Assembly: GCF_000230995.2 (NCBI RefSeq)
Contig: NC_019973.1
Location: 3,610,001 to 3,674,000, forward strand
Reading direction: 5' to 3'
DNA length: 64,000 nt
Origin: Mesorhizobium australicum WSM2073
Lineage (GTDB): Bacteria; Pseudomonadota; Alphaproteobacteria; Rhizobiales; Rhizobiaceae
This document shows, piece after piece, positions 31,803 to 40,371 of this stretch (within the stretch, counting starts at the first letter, position 1; every line of letters begins with the position of its first letter). The notes below the pieces were generated by a model, which ran no database searches, was not told the origin of the DNA, and was given only the letters and a program-made list of their open reading frames with translations. The translations under genes and the position numbers were made by a program.

Positions 31803-33221
31803 GTGGAAGGCCAGGACAAGCAGACGACCTCCGCCAAGGCGGCTGACGACGCCCACGCCGACATCTATGGCGAGGACGGCGCGGTCCTTTCGTCCTTCCT
31901 TGCCCAGATCGGTGCGGCGATCGCCGACCGCGATACGCTGACCCTCAAGCGCGAAGTCGACGACCTGCACCAGTCGGAACTTGGCGACCTCATCGAGGCG
32001 CTGCATCCCGAGCAGCGGCGCGCGTTGGTCGAGCTGCTGGGCGCCGACTTCGATTTTTCCGCGCTGACCGAAGTCGACGAGGCGATCCGCATGGATATCG
32101 TCGACAATCTGCCCAATGCGCAGATCGCGCAGGCCGTGCAGGCACTCGATTCCGACGACGCGGTCTACATTCTCGAAGACCTCGAGCCGGAAGACCAGGA
32201 CGAGATCCTGTCGCAGCTGCCGTTCACCGAGCGGATCAGGCTGCGGCGCTCGCTCGACTACCCGGAAGAGACCGCCGGGCGGCGCATGCAGACCGAGTTC
32301 GTCGCTGTGCCGCCTTTCTGGACCATCGGCCAGACCATCGACTACATGCGCGAGGACAAGAACCTTCCGGACCGCTTCAGCCAGATCTTCGTCATCGATC
32401 CGACCTTCAAGTTGTTGGGGGCCATCGATCTCGACCAGATCCTGCGCGCCAAGCGCGCGGTCAAGGTGGGGGAGGTCATGCATGAGACGCGGCACGCCAT
32501 TCCCGCCACCATGGACCAGGAAGAGGCGGCGCGGGAATTCGAACAATACGACCTTCTGTCGGCCGCGGTCGTCGACGAAAACGAACGGCTGGTCGGCGTG
32601 CTGACCATCGACGATGTCGTCGACGTCATCCAGCAGGAGGCGGAGGAAGACCTGCTGCGCATGGGCGGCGTCGGTGACGAAGAGCTCTCCGACAGCATTC
32701 TGGCGACCTCGCGCTCGCGCGTTCCCTGGCTGCTCGTCAATCTGCTGACGGCATTCCTGGCGGCATCGGTGATCGGCCTGTTCGACCACACGATCGAGCG
32801 GATCGTGGCACTCGCCGTGCTGATGCCGATCGTGGCCGGCATGGGCGGCAATGCCGGTTCGCAGACCATGACCGTCACCGTGCGGGCGCTGGCGACCAGG
32901 GATCTCGACATCTACAACGCCGGCCGCATCATCCGCCGCGAGATGGGCGTCGGCTTCATCAACGGCATCGTCTTCGCCGTGCTGATCGGCATCGTCGCCG
33001 CAAGTTGGTTCCACGACCCTAATCTCGGCGGCATCATCGCGGCGGCTATGATCATCAACATGTTCGTGGCGGCCCTTGCCGGCATCCTGATCCCGCTGCT
33101 GCTCGACAGGTTCAAGGTGGATCCCGCGGTCGCTTCGGCGGTTTTCGTCACCACGGTCACCGACGTCGTTGGATTCTTTGCCTTCCTCGGCCTCGCGAGC
33201 TGGTGGTTCGGCGTCCGGTAA
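31803..33221 (+). CDS. mgtE: Magnesium transporter MgtE
   Basis: Mg2+ channel/transporter of 472 aa. Domain order is the family norm: N-terminal helical superhelix (residues about 30-155), two CBS domains (about 160-285), then five transmembrane helices with the pore motif MGGNAGSQTMTVTVRALA. The start is GTG at 31803 preceded by GGAG; a nearby ATG at 31787 is in another frame. The CBS and N domains normally gate the channel by cytoplasmic Mg2+. Confidence 0.95.
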   Translation: MEGQDKQTTSAKAADDAHADIYGEDGAVLSSFLAQIGAAIADRDTLTLKREVDDLHQSELGDLIEALHPEQRRALVELLGADFDFSALTEVDEAIRMDIVDNLPNAQIAQAVQALDSDDAVYILEDLEPEDQDEILSQLPFTERIRLRRSLDYPEETAGRRMQTEFVAVPPFWTIGQTIDYMREDKNLPDRFSQIFVIDPTFKLLGAIDLDQILRAKRAVKVGEVMHETRHAIPATMDQEEAAREFEQYDLLSAAVVDENERLVGVLTIDDVVDVIQQEAEEDLLRMGGVGDEELSDSILATSRSRVPWLLVNLLTAFLAASVIGLFDHTIERIVALAVLMPIVAGMGGNAGSQTMTVTVRALATRDLDIYNAGRIIRREMGVGFINGIVFAVLIGIVAASWFHDPNLGGIIAAAMIINMFVAALAGILIPLLLDRFKVDPAVASAVFVTTVTDVVGFFAFLGLASWWFGVR

Positions 33222-33230
33222 CGGTCTCAA

Positions 33231-33246
33231 TTGACTTTTACGTAAA
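33231..33246 (+). promoter_or_regulatory. Palindromic operator TTTACGTAAA in MerR gene promoter
   Basis: A TTGACT -35-like hexamer (33231-33236) is followed at once by the perfect palindrome TTTACGTAAA (33237-33246), about 115 bases upstream of the MerR gene. MerR proteins bind dyads in their own promoters, and a TTTACGTAAA-like core is described for LiuR-type MerR regulators of amino-acid/acyl-CoA catabolism. Autoregulation is an inference. Confidence 0.45.
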
Positions 33247-33360
33247 TGCCATGCGAGGCTTGTGCGGGGTGTCGCGTCGATTCCGGCGGACAAGGGTTTA
33301 GTTCGGGACAGAAGGGCGACGCCGCATGGCGAGCGCCTGGAATTCCGGCAGGGAGTGACA

Positions 33361-33747
33361 ATGCGGGAATATTATTCGATCACCGAGCTGACCCGCGAAT
33401 TCGACGTGTCGACGCGGACACTGCGTTTCTATGAAGACGAGGGATTGGTGCAGCCGGTGCGGCGCGGCCGCACACGCCTGTTTCGCCCTTCCGACCGCCA
33501 CCTCATCCGGCAGATCATGCGCGGAAAACGCCTCGGCTTCTCGATCAACGAGATCCGCGAGATCATCCAGATGTACAAGGAGCCGCCGGGCGAGGTCGGG
33601 CAGCTCAAGCTGATGATCAAGCGCATCGAGGAAAAGCGCGAAGACCTCAGGCAGAAACGTCGCGACCTTGAGGAGACACTAGCCGAACTCGACCAGGCCG
33701 AGGAGTCTTGCGTCGAGCGGCTGGTCGAGCTCGGCGTTAACACGTAG
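33361..33747 (+). CDS. MerR-family transcriptional regulator
   Basis: 128 aa regulator with an N-terminal MerR winged helix (YYSITELTREFDVSTRTLRF, then YEDEGLVQPVRRGRTRLF) and a long C-terminal dimerisation coiled coil (residues about 75-118). It has only one cysteine (C118), so no metal-sensing cysteine cluster. The sequence type resembles LiuR-like MerR regulators, but target genes are not adjacent. The ATG at 33361 has a GGGAGTGACA site; upstream in-frame codons are not family-like. Confidence 0.9.
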   Translation: MREYYSITELTREFDVSTRTLRFYEDEGLVQPVRRGRTRLFRPSDRHLIRQIMRGKRLGFSINEIREIIQMYKEPPGEVGQLKLMIKRIEEKREDLRQKRRDLEETLAELDQAEESCVERLVELGVNT

Positions 33748-33753
33748 CCCTGC

Positions 33754-34260
33754 TCAAATCCAGCGCCGGACTCTTTTTGCATAGTCACGGTATTTCTTGC
33801 CGAATTTCGCCGCCAATATCTTTTCCTCGCCCTCGATCGCGACCTTCTGGGTGACGAAGGCGGCGACGAAGGCAAGCAGGAAGAACCAGGCGATGCCCGA
33901 GACGAAGGCGACGCCGATCAACAGCAGCGTGTTGGCCAGGTACATCGGATTGCGGCTGACGCCGAAGGGGCCGGTCGTGACGAGATGATCGGGCACGGCG
34001 TTGGGATTGAGCGTGGTCCTGGCCCGTATCATGGTGCGGATCGCTGTGAACCAGAGTACGGCCACGGCGAACAATGCCACCCAGCCGGCGGCGAACAGGA
34101 TGTCGCCAAGGAGATCGCCGATCCAGGGCAGGGGAATGTAGAGGCCGAGCACGACACTGATGAGAATGGCGGCGGCGTAGATCACCGGCGGCCACGGTAT
34201 CAGCCCAGGCTTCTGCCCGGTCCCAGGCTTCGGTTCGATCCCAGGCTTTGGCCCGATCAT
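33754..34260 (-). CDS. Isoprenylcysteine carboxyl methyltransferase-family membrane protein
   Basis: 168 aa protein with four to five helices and the ICMT/PEMT-like motif HLVTTGPFGVSRNPMYLANT followed by KIL..KFGKKYRDYAKRVRRWI, the S-adenosylmethionine-binding part of the family. The N terminus has Pro/Lys-rich imperfect repeats (IGPKPGIEPKPGTGQKPG). Its ATG at 34260 overlaps the stop of the DUF1624 gene upstream, so both form an operon. The substrate in bacteria is unknown; true protein prenylation is not implied. Confidence 0.87.
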   Translation of the reverse strand: MIGPKPGIEPKPGTGQKPGLIPWPPVIYAAAILISVVLGLYIPLPWIGDLLGDILFAAGWVALFAVAVLWFTAIRTMIRARTTLNPNAVPDHLVTTGPFGVSRNPMYLANTLLLIGVAFVSGIAWFFLLAFVAAFVTQKVAIEGEEKILAAKFGKKYRDYAKRVRRWI

Positions 34261-35255
34261 TGTGTCCCTCCCTCCGTCATCTTGTCCTCGGTCTTGGCGG
34301 TGCACGTTGCGGCAAGATCGGACAGATGCGCCCTGAAGTCCGCAGTCTGGTCGTTGTTGAAGAGGCGATCAAGAGAGGCTTCGCCTTCGAGCGTTTCGAG
34401 CATGCAGCCGCAATAGCTCGAACAGAAGGTTGCGTTGCGCATCTGCTCGCACGATCGCTGGCAGGTTTTCAGGAAATTGACCTGCGGGGTTTCGACTTGC
34501 GCCGGCATCACTTGCGAGAACAGCCAGACGCAGCCGATCAGCAGCGGCTGGTGGATCAGGTAGAAAGCCAGGCTGTGGCGGCCGATGAAGTCCAGCGGGT
34601 TCGACCAGCGTCCGGGCGCCAGGTTCGCCAGGCGTGCCCTTATGCCGGAGGTGGAAGCGAATTTCGCCACCGCAATGCCCGTAAGCACGGCGCCGAACCA
34701 GGGGAACAGCGGAACGTAGTCGTTGGAGCGCGGATTGATCGCCGACAGGCCGATCCACCAGAGCCAGGGATGATCGAGGGCCTCGAAGCGCAGGTAGACT
34801 GGTGCCGCGATGACGAGCGCGGCGACGGCAAGCGTCAGCAGCGCCGGCAGGCGCAGGAACGCGAGGCCGAGCAGGCTGGCGAGCGCGATCTCGTGCAGGA
34901 TGCCGAAGAAGATGAACCCGTCGGGCGTGGCGACGCGGGTGACGACCGAAATGGCGACCGCCGCGCCGGCGACCATGGCGAACCGTCTCCAGAAGCCGTT
35001 CCAGCGGATCTGTCGGCCATGGGCGAGATAGAGGCTGACGCCAACCAGGAACAGGAAGGTCGATGCAATGCAGCGGGCGTAGAACTTCCACCAGCCGAAG
35101 GCGGTGAGGCCGGGATCGGTGTAACCGAAGAATTCCAGGTCCCAGGTGAAGTGGTAGCTCGCCATCGCGATCAGCGCGATGCCACGCAAGATATCGATGG
35201 CGACGATGCGCTTCGATGGCTGCGGGACGGGTACGGTCGGCGTGTGGATGCTCAT
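34257..35255 (-). CDS. DUF1624/heparan-alpha-glucosaminide acetyltransferase-like membrane protein with Cys-rich tail
   Basis: 332 aa. Residues 15-245 contain about eight transmembrane helices with the family features RIVAIDILRGIALIAMASYH and HSLAFYLIHQPLL, pointing to a membrane acyltransferase. Residues 250-332 are an unusual soluble tail with six cysteines (C265, C269, C278, C282, C284, C318), of which four form a twin CX3C pattern. If the tail is periplasmic, disulfides are likely. Downstream gene overlaps by 4 bp. Confidence 0.85.
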   Translation of the reverse strand: MSIHTPTVPVPQPSKRIVAIDILRGIALIAMASYHFTWDLEFFGYTDPGLTAFGWWKFYARCIASTFLFLVGVSLYLAHGRQIRWNGFWRRFAMVAGAAVAISVVTRVATPDGFIFFGILHEIALASLLGLAFLRLPALLTLAVAALVIAAPVYLRFEALDHPWLWWIGLSAINPRSNDYVPLFPWFGAVLTGIAVAKFASTSGIRARLANLAPGRWSNPLDFIGRHSLAFYLIHQPLLIGCVWLFSQVMPAQVETPQVNFLKTCQRSCEQMRNATFCSSYCGCMLETLEGEASLDRLFNNDQTADFRAHLSDLAATCTAKTEDKMTEGGTQ

Positions 35256-35491
35256 GGTCTCGCGATCTGATTCAGCCCCTCCACGACGACTATCACGGTT
35301 GCACCGGATAGAAGAAGACCGGTCGCCTTGGCCTGGACCGCGCGGCGGGGTCCGCGCCAGCCGCCGGGTTGGGCCAGCGCGGAAAAGCCTTTGACCGGCT
35401 TCGCTTTTTGCCGGATGTGCGTCGGTTTCCTCTTAATGGGCCTGAAATGTCCACGGCAGATTCGACGCCGCGATTCTGCTTTGGGGAAGCA

Positions 35492-36691
35492 ATGTCCACC
35501 CATGTTCGCCATCCGATCTGGCTTCCGGCCCTCAAGGCCGCGGATGCGCGCACCTTCGCCTCGCTTTACGCGGTCGAATCCTTCGCCCGCGCCATGGTGT
35601 CGAGCGTCATACCGATCCAGGCCTACGAGATTCTCCACAACGAGCAGATCGTCTCGATACTCTACACCGCCGTGTCCCTGCTCGGCCTGTCGGTGACCTT
35701 GTTCATGCCGATGCTGATCCGCCGCTTCGCGCGGCGCTGGGTCTACACGGCGGGCGCCTGCCTGCTCGCTATCGGCTCGCTGTTCTTCGTCACCCATACG
35801 CTCGCCGGGCAACTGGCCGGGATGCTGTGCCGGGTGATGGGCGCCAGCGCGCTGTCGATCACGCTCAACCTCTACATCATGGATCACATCCGCAAGACCG
35901 ATTTCATGCAGGCCGAATCGCTGCGCATGGCGTGGTCGATGGTTGCCTGGACCTGCGGGCCGACGCTCGGCATTTTTCTCTATACGCGCTTCGGCATTTA
36001 TGCCGCGCATGGCGCGGTGGCGGTGTTCGCCATGGCTTTGCTGGCGCTGTTCTGGACCTATCGGCTGAGCGACAACCAGTCGATCCGCCCGGGCAAGACA
36101 CGACCGGCCAATCCGCTCGCCAATATCGGCCGCTTCGTCGCCCAGCCGAGGCTGAGATTGGCCTGGCTGATCGCCTTCGGCCGCTCCTGCTTCTGGACGA
36201 CCTTCTTCGTCTATGGACCGCTGTTCATGGTCATCACCGGCGAGGGCGAATTGGCCGGCGGCCTGCTGGTCTCGGCCGGCAACGCGCTGCTGTTCATGGC
36301 GATCTTCTGGGGCAAGGCGGGGAAACGCTTCGGCGGCCGCAGGACCATGACATTTGCCTATTTCGCCATGTCGGCGACGCTGCTGGCGGCCGGTGCCGTG
36401 GGCGAAACCGTGCCGTTGCTCACCGGCGCCTTCCTGCTGTGCGGCGCCTTCTTCACCATCGCGCTCGACGCGCTGGGTTCGACCGCCTTCATGCGCTCGG
36501 TGCGCTCTTATGAGCGCGCGCAGATGGCGGCGGTCTACCGCACCTATCTCGATTTTTCCGAACTGACGCCGCCGCTGGTCTATTCGGTGGTGCTGGCCTT
36601 CTTCGGCCTGGGCTCGGTGTTCGTCACGCTTGGGCTACTGGCAGCCTTTTGCGGCTTCATGACCTGGCGATATCTGCCGAAGTCGCTGTGA
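35492..36691 (+). CDS. MFS transporter
   Basis: Major facilitator superfamily protein of 399 aa with about 12 transmembrane helices; residues 210-225 form the central cytoplasmic loop. No motif identifies the substrate. The ATG at 35492 has a GGGGAAG site seven bases upstream; the longer in-frame starts at 35369 and 35447 lack one and add non-hydrophobic residues. It ends three bases before the convergent Rieske gene. Confidence 0.85.
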   Translation: MSTHVRHPIWLPALKAADARTFASLYAVESFARAMVSSVIPIQAYEILHNEQIVSILYTAVSLLGLSVTLFMPMLIRRFARRWVYTAGACLLAIGSLFFVTHTLAGQLAGMLCRVMGASALSITLNLYIMDHIRKTDFMQAESLRMAWSMVAWTCGPTLGIFLYTRFGIYAAHGAVAVFAMALLALFWTYRLSDNQSIRPGKTRPANPLANIGRFVAQPRLRLAWLIAFGRSCFWTTFFVYGPLFMVITGEGELAGGLLVSAGNALLFMAIFWGKAGKRFGGRRTMTFAYFAMSATLLAAGAVGETVPLLTGAFLLCGAFFTIALDALGSTAFMRSVRSYERAQMAAVYRTYLDFSELTPPLVYSVVLAFFGLGSVFVTLGLLAAFCGFMTWRYLPKSL

Positions 36692-36694
36692 TCT

Positions 36695-37870
36695 TCAGGC
36701 CTCGGGTGAGCGCGCAGCGTGCCGTTCGCGCACCCAGTTGTGGAAACGGTGCAGGTCGTACTCCTCGGGCATCAGCACGCCAGCTGTATGACGCATCGAG
36801 CGCAGGCCCTTCTGGTTGACCTCGCAGATTGCTGCGTCCTCCTCCAGCACCTGTGTGCCGAAGGCAACGATGTTGTCGATGTCGGTCTCGGCGAGCGCCT
36901 CGGGCGCGAACAGCCATTCCGCGGTCAATTCGGTCTGTTCGGGACCGAGCGGCGTAAGCCGCACGGTCCTGACATAGTCGACATGGCCGACGATGAACAT
37001 CGACGGCAGGCTGGTGGCATAGGTCTGACCGGCGCTGCGTTCCGCCGGCGTCAAGCTCGGGAAGATCGGCCCGTGCGTCTGCCCATCACGCGACCATGTC
37101 TCAGCCCCGGCGCGCAGGCCGCCGGAGAATTCTGGCGCGTCATTGTCGGCGTGGCGGAGCCATTCGGGATCGTCATGCCGGCTCATCAGGCCGCGGCCAT
37201 AGATCGGCACCAGCCGCGACAGGTCCTTGTGGACGCCCGGGCAGTGCAGGCACTCGTTGAAGTTTTCCCAAAAAATCTTCCAGTTGCAGTTCATCACCTT
37301 GCGCAGCACGTGCCCTGATACCAGCATTTCCAGCGGCCAGTTGCCGAAGTCGCCGGAGGCCGGGTCGAAGGAGGATTGCGCCGAGCTGGCGGCATCTTCC
37401 GCAAGATTGACGAAGACGAAGCCCCGCCACACCGAGTGCGCGACGCGATAAAGCGGGTGATCGGCCTTGTCGAAGCCGTCAGGCAGCGATTTCGACGGCA
37501 CGCGCACCAGATCGCCACGCAGAGAATAGGACCAGGCATGATACGGGCAGGTGATCAGCCGCGCCTTCAGCCGGCCCTGGCTTTCCTGGCAAAGCTGCGA
37601 GCCGCGATGCCGGCAGGTGTTGTGGAAGGCATGCAACTCGCCGGTGTCGTCGCGCAGCAGGAGGATTTCCTGCGTACCGACGCGGAAGGTGCGGAACGCC
37701 AAGGGCTGGGCAAGGTCGGCCTCGCGGCAGACGAGCAGCCAGTTCCTGTACCAGATGGCGTCGAGATCGCGCTGATAGTTGTCCTGGTCCCAATAGGCCG
37801 ACGAGGGCAGCGTCGGCTCGGTTCGAGTCAGGCCGTTATAGGGCACGCACTCGCTGGCATTGGGCTGCAT
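36695..37870 (-). CDS. Rieske oxygenase, quaternary-ammonium type
   Basis: Ring-hydroxylating-type oxygenase alpha subunit, 391 aa. The Rieske [2Fe-2S] ligands are C86, H88, C108 and H111 (CRHRG...CPYHAW). In the catalytic domain the motif NWKIFWENFNECLHCPGVH gives mononuclear iron ligands H209 and H214 and places Glu206 where most family members have a bridging Asp. That Glu is characteristic of the group acting on quaternary amines (carnitine CntA, glycine betaine GbcA, stachydrine demethylase). The exact substrate is unknown and no reductase gene is next to it. The ATG at 37870 follows GGGAAG; a GTG at 37903 is the alternative start. Confidence 0.88.
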   Translation of the reverse strand: MQPNASECVPYNGLTRTEPTLPSSAYWDQDNYQRDLDAIWYRNWLLVCREADLAQPLAFRTFRVGTQEILLLRDDTGELHAFHNTCRHRGSQLCQESQGRLKARLITCPYHAWSYSLRGDLVRVPSKSLPDGFDKADHPLYRVAHSVWRGFVFVNLAEDAASSAQSSFDPASGDFGNWPLEMLVSGHVLRKVMNCNWKIFWENFNECLHCPGVHKDLSRLVPIYGRGLMSRHDDPEWLRHADNDAPEFSGGLRAGAETWSRDGQTHGPIFPSLTPAERSAGQTYATSLPSMFIVGHVDYVRTVRLTPLGPEQTELTAEWLFAPEALAETDIDNIVAFGTQVLEEDAAICEVNQKGLRSMRHTAGVLMPEEYDLHRFHNWVRERHAARSPEA

Positions 37871-38014
37871 GGCTGGCTTCCCGTGAGGGGTGCCAGCCGA
37901 CACCCGGCCATGAAGTTTGTCAATCGGGACGGGATGAGGGCAGCTTCGCCGATACGGCGCTCCTGCGCTGGCGGCTGTCGGAATTTGGTTTGCCGGGCGC
38001 GGCGAATTTCCCTA

Positions 38015-38215
38015 TAGTCCCCGATGTCGTCGGTTCCTTTTTGGAGCCAAGAGGGAATGCGGTGCGGGCAGGAATTCCTGCCCAATGCCGTGGCTGCCCC
38101 CGCAACTGTGTGCGGTAGTCCTCTCCATATGCCACTGAAGATTTTTCTTCGGGAAGGTGGGGAAGGGCGCTTATCCGCGAGCCAGGAGACCTGCCGGCGA
38201 CAGGAAACTGACTTC
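38015..38215 (+). ncRNA. Cobalamin (B12) riboswitch
   Basis: Upstream of cbtB lies a typical adenosylcobalamin aptamer: a P2/P3 region with GGAGCCAAGAGGGAAT, GGTGC, a GGGCAGGAATTCCTGCCC stem, GCTGCCCCCGCAACTGT, and the conserved B12 box GCCAGGAGACCTGCC at 38181-38195. Boundaries are approximate. It is expected to turn off the cobalt uptake/cobalamin genes when B12 is plentiful. The ORFs that overlap it are not genes. Confidence 0.93.
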
Positions 38216-38248
38216 GATGCCCTCGGGTGGAGGGCGAAAGGACAAGAC

Positions 38249-38428
38249 ATGACTACCGCTTCCGTCTCCCTCGGCGCCTCCGTCTCCTCGCAGTCGCGCT
38301 TCATGCAGCTCGCGCTCGCGGCGCTGCTCGGCATCTTCGTCGTCGGCTTTGTCGGCTTCTCGCATATCGATGCGGTCCACAATGCTGCCCACGACTATCG
38401 CCACTCGATGGCGTTTCCCTGCCACTAA
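38249..38428 (+). CDS. cbtB: Cobalt transporter subunit CbtB
   Basis: 59 aa protein with one transmembrane helix (about 18-38) and a histidine-rich C terminus (HIDAVHNAAHDYRHSMAFPCH up to residue 59), as expected for CbtB proteins that sit behind B12 riboswitches with CbtA. The ATG at 38249 follows AAAGGACAAG. It starts about 34 bases after the aptamer. Confidence 0.93.
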   Translation: MTTASVSLGASVSSQSRFMQLALAALLGIFVVGFVGFSHIDAVHNAAHDYRHSMAFPCH

Positions 38429-38443
38429 CGAGGATCCGACATC

Positions 38444-39247
38444 ATGAATCTGTTTCGCAACGTCGTGTTCGTCGCGGCGATCGCGGGGCTCGTGGCCGGT
38501 GTCGTTCTCGCCTGCATGCAGGCCTATGCCACCGTGCCGCTGATCCTCAAGGCGGAAGTCTACGAAAAGGCCGGCGGCGGCCACCACCATGATCACGCGG
38601 CCGCACCAGCGGCGACCAATGATGCCATGAGCACGGTGGCGCCCGCTGGGAATGCCATGAGCTCTGCCGCGCCCGCGGGCACCGATGCCGTGACACCGGC
38701 GGAGGAAGACGAAGGCTGGGCGCCGGCCGACGGTTTCGAGCGTTTCGCCTTTAGCGTGGTTGCCAATATCGTCACCGGCATCGGCTTCGCACTGGTCCTG
38801 GTCGCGGTTTCCGAGTTCTTCGGCGGCGTCGGCAACTGGCGCCAGGGTGTGTTCTGGGGTTTGGCCGGCTTTGCCGTGTTCACACTGGCACCGGGTCTCG
38901 GACTGCAGCCGGAACTGCCGGCAATGCCGGCGGCCGATCTTCTGCCGCGCCAGATCTGGTGGACGGCGACGGCGGCCGCGACCGCGATCGGCCTAGGCCT
39001 GATCGTCTTTCGCAGATCGCTGCCATTGACCATCCTCGCCGTCTTGCTGATCGTCGCGCCGCATGTCGTCGGCGCGCCGCAGCCCGACAGTTTCGAAACA
39101 CCGATCCCGGAAGGCCTGCACCATCAGTTCGTGGTGGCGGTGACGGTGACCAATCTGGTGTTCTGGCTGGTGCTCGGCGCGATCGTGGGCGTGGTGCGCA
39201 GGCGCTTCACCGGCATGGCGACCAGCCTGCGCGACAGCTTTGCCTGA
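38444..39247 (+). CDS. cbtA: Cobalt transporter subunit CbtA
   Basis: 267 aa membrane protein with about seven helices; the first (residues 8-28) is followed by a His cluster GGGHHHDHAAA and an Ala-rich loop. Paired with CbtB it is a predicted energy-coupling-free cobalt uptake system controlled by B12 riboswitches. It begins 15 bases after cbtB with a CGAGGAT site. Confidence 0.92.
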   Translation: MNLFRNVVFVAAIAGLVAGVVLACMQAYATVPLILKAEVYEKAGGGHHHDHAAAPAATNDAMSTVAPAGNAMSSAAPAGTDAVTPAEEDEGWAPADGFERFAFSVVANIVTGIGFALVLVAVSEFFGGVGNWRQGVFWGLAGFAVFTLAPGLGLQPELPAMPAADLLPRQIWWTATAAATAIGLGLIVFRRSLPLTILAVLLIVAPHVVGAPQPDSFETPIPEGLHHQFVVAVTVTNLVFWLVLGAIVGVVRRRFTGMATSLRDSFA

Positions 39248-39755
39248 TCGCGGCAGGCTGACCTTCATCATCGGTGGTGCGCGCTCCGGCAAGAGCGCGC
39301 ACGCCGAAACCCTGATGACGGCATTGCCCTCGCCATGGGCCTATATCGCCACGGCGCAAGCCTATGACGACGAGATGCGCGAGCGCATCGCGCTGCACCG
39401 CTCGCGGCGCGGTGAGGGCTGGTCGACCATCGATGCGCCACTCGACCTCGCCGAAGCGCTGGAGGCGTTGCCAGACGGGCAGCCGGTGCTTGCCGACTGC
39501 CTGACGCTGTGGCTGACCAACCACACGCTGGCCGATCACGACGTCGAGGCCGCGTGCCGGCGGCTGGCGGACGTGCTGTCTCGGCCGCGCGGACCGTGGT
39601 TCGTGGTGACGAACGAGGTCGGGCAAGGCATCGTGCCCGACAACGCGCTGGCGCGTCGGTTTCGTGACGATGCCGGCCGGCTCAACCAGCGGGTCGCCGC
39701 GATTGCCGACACGGTGCTGCTCATGGTGGCGGGGCTACCGCTCAAGGTGAAGTGA
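39240..39755 (+). CDS. cobU: Adenosylcobinamide kinase/adenosylcobinamide-phosphate guanylyltransferase
   Basis: Bifunctional enzyme of nucleotide loop assembly (called CobP in the aerobic nomenclature), 171 aa. P-loop FIIGGARSGKS, the guanylylated His in RIALHRSRRGEGW, and the VTNEVGQGIVP motif are present. The start is TTG at 39240, eight bases inside cbtA, giving MPDRGRLTFIIGG; no better start exists in frame. Confidence 0.94.
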   Translation: MPDRGRLTFIIGGARSGKSAHAETLMTALPSPWAYIATAQAYDDEMRERIALHRSRRGEGWSTIDAPLDLAEALEALPDGQPVLADCLTLWLTNHTLADHDVEAACRRLADVLSRPRGPWFVVTNEVGQGIVPDNALARRFRDDAGRLNQRVAAIADTVLLMVAGLPLKVK

Positions 39756-39756
39756 A

Positions 39757-40371
39757 ATGACCGATATCGACGACAAGGATGAAGAACGCCATCGCGCCAA
39801 GATGGCCAAGCGCAAGGCGGTGCAGGACGCCGAGGTTGCGGGCAAGACGATCGAGAAGGGGTTGCTGATCGTCAACACCGGTCCCGGCAAGGGCAAGACC
39901 ACGGCCGCCTTCGGTCTTGCGCTGCGCATGCTCGGCTACGGCAAGCGCGTCGGCGTCGTCCAGTTCATCAAGGGCAAATGGCACACCGGCGAGAAGGACG
40001 CCTTTGCCGCCTTTGGCGATCGCGTCGTCTGGCATGCAATGGGCGAGGGTTTCACCTGGGAGACGCAGGACCTGAAGCGCGACATCGCGGCCGCCGAGGC
40101 CGCCTGGGCCAAGGCGCTGGAATTGATCGCCGACCCCTCGATCAGCCTTGTCGTGCTCGACGAGCTCAACATTGCCTTGCGCTACGACTATCTCGCTCTC
40201 GACAAGGTGGTTGCGGCGCTCAAGGCCCGCCGCGAAGGCCTGCATATCGTCGTCACCGGCCGCAACGCCAAGCCGGCACTGGTCGAGGCGGCGGACCTGG
40301 TCACCGAGATGGGGGTGACAAAGCACCATTTCTCGACGGGCGTGAAAGCGCAGCAAGGCATCGAGTTCTAG
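39757..40371 (+). CDS. cobO: Cob(I)yrinic acid a,c-diamide adenosyltransferase
   Basis: CobO/BtuR-type corrinoid adenosyltransferase, 204 aa. The N-terminal basic helix is followed by the P-loop NTGPGKGKTTAAFG and motifs VVQFIKGKWHTGE, VVLDELNIALRYDY and VTGRNAKPALVEAADLVTEM. It begins one base after the cobU stop. Its 3' end overlaps the convergent cobD by four bases. Confidence 0.95.
   Translation: MTDIDDKDEERHRAKMAKRKAVQDAEVAGKTIEKGLLIVNTGPGKGKTTAAFGLALRMLGYGKRVGVVQFIKGKWHTGEKDAFAAFGDRVVWHAMGEGFTWETQDLKRDIAAAEAAWAKALELIADPSISLVVLDELNIALRYDYLALDKVVAALKARREGLHIVVTGRNAKPALVEAADLVTEMGVTKHHFSTGVKAQQGIEF

Noticed and set aside
34200..34256. Tandem CCCAGGCTT-like repeats as a regulatory array
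   Set aside because: They are the codons of the Pro/Lys-Pro-Gly repeats at the N terminus of the ICMT-like protein.
38024..38248. Upstream extension of the cbtB frame
   Set aside because: It runs through the cobalamin riboswitch; the real start at 38249 has a ribosome site and gives the family-length protein.
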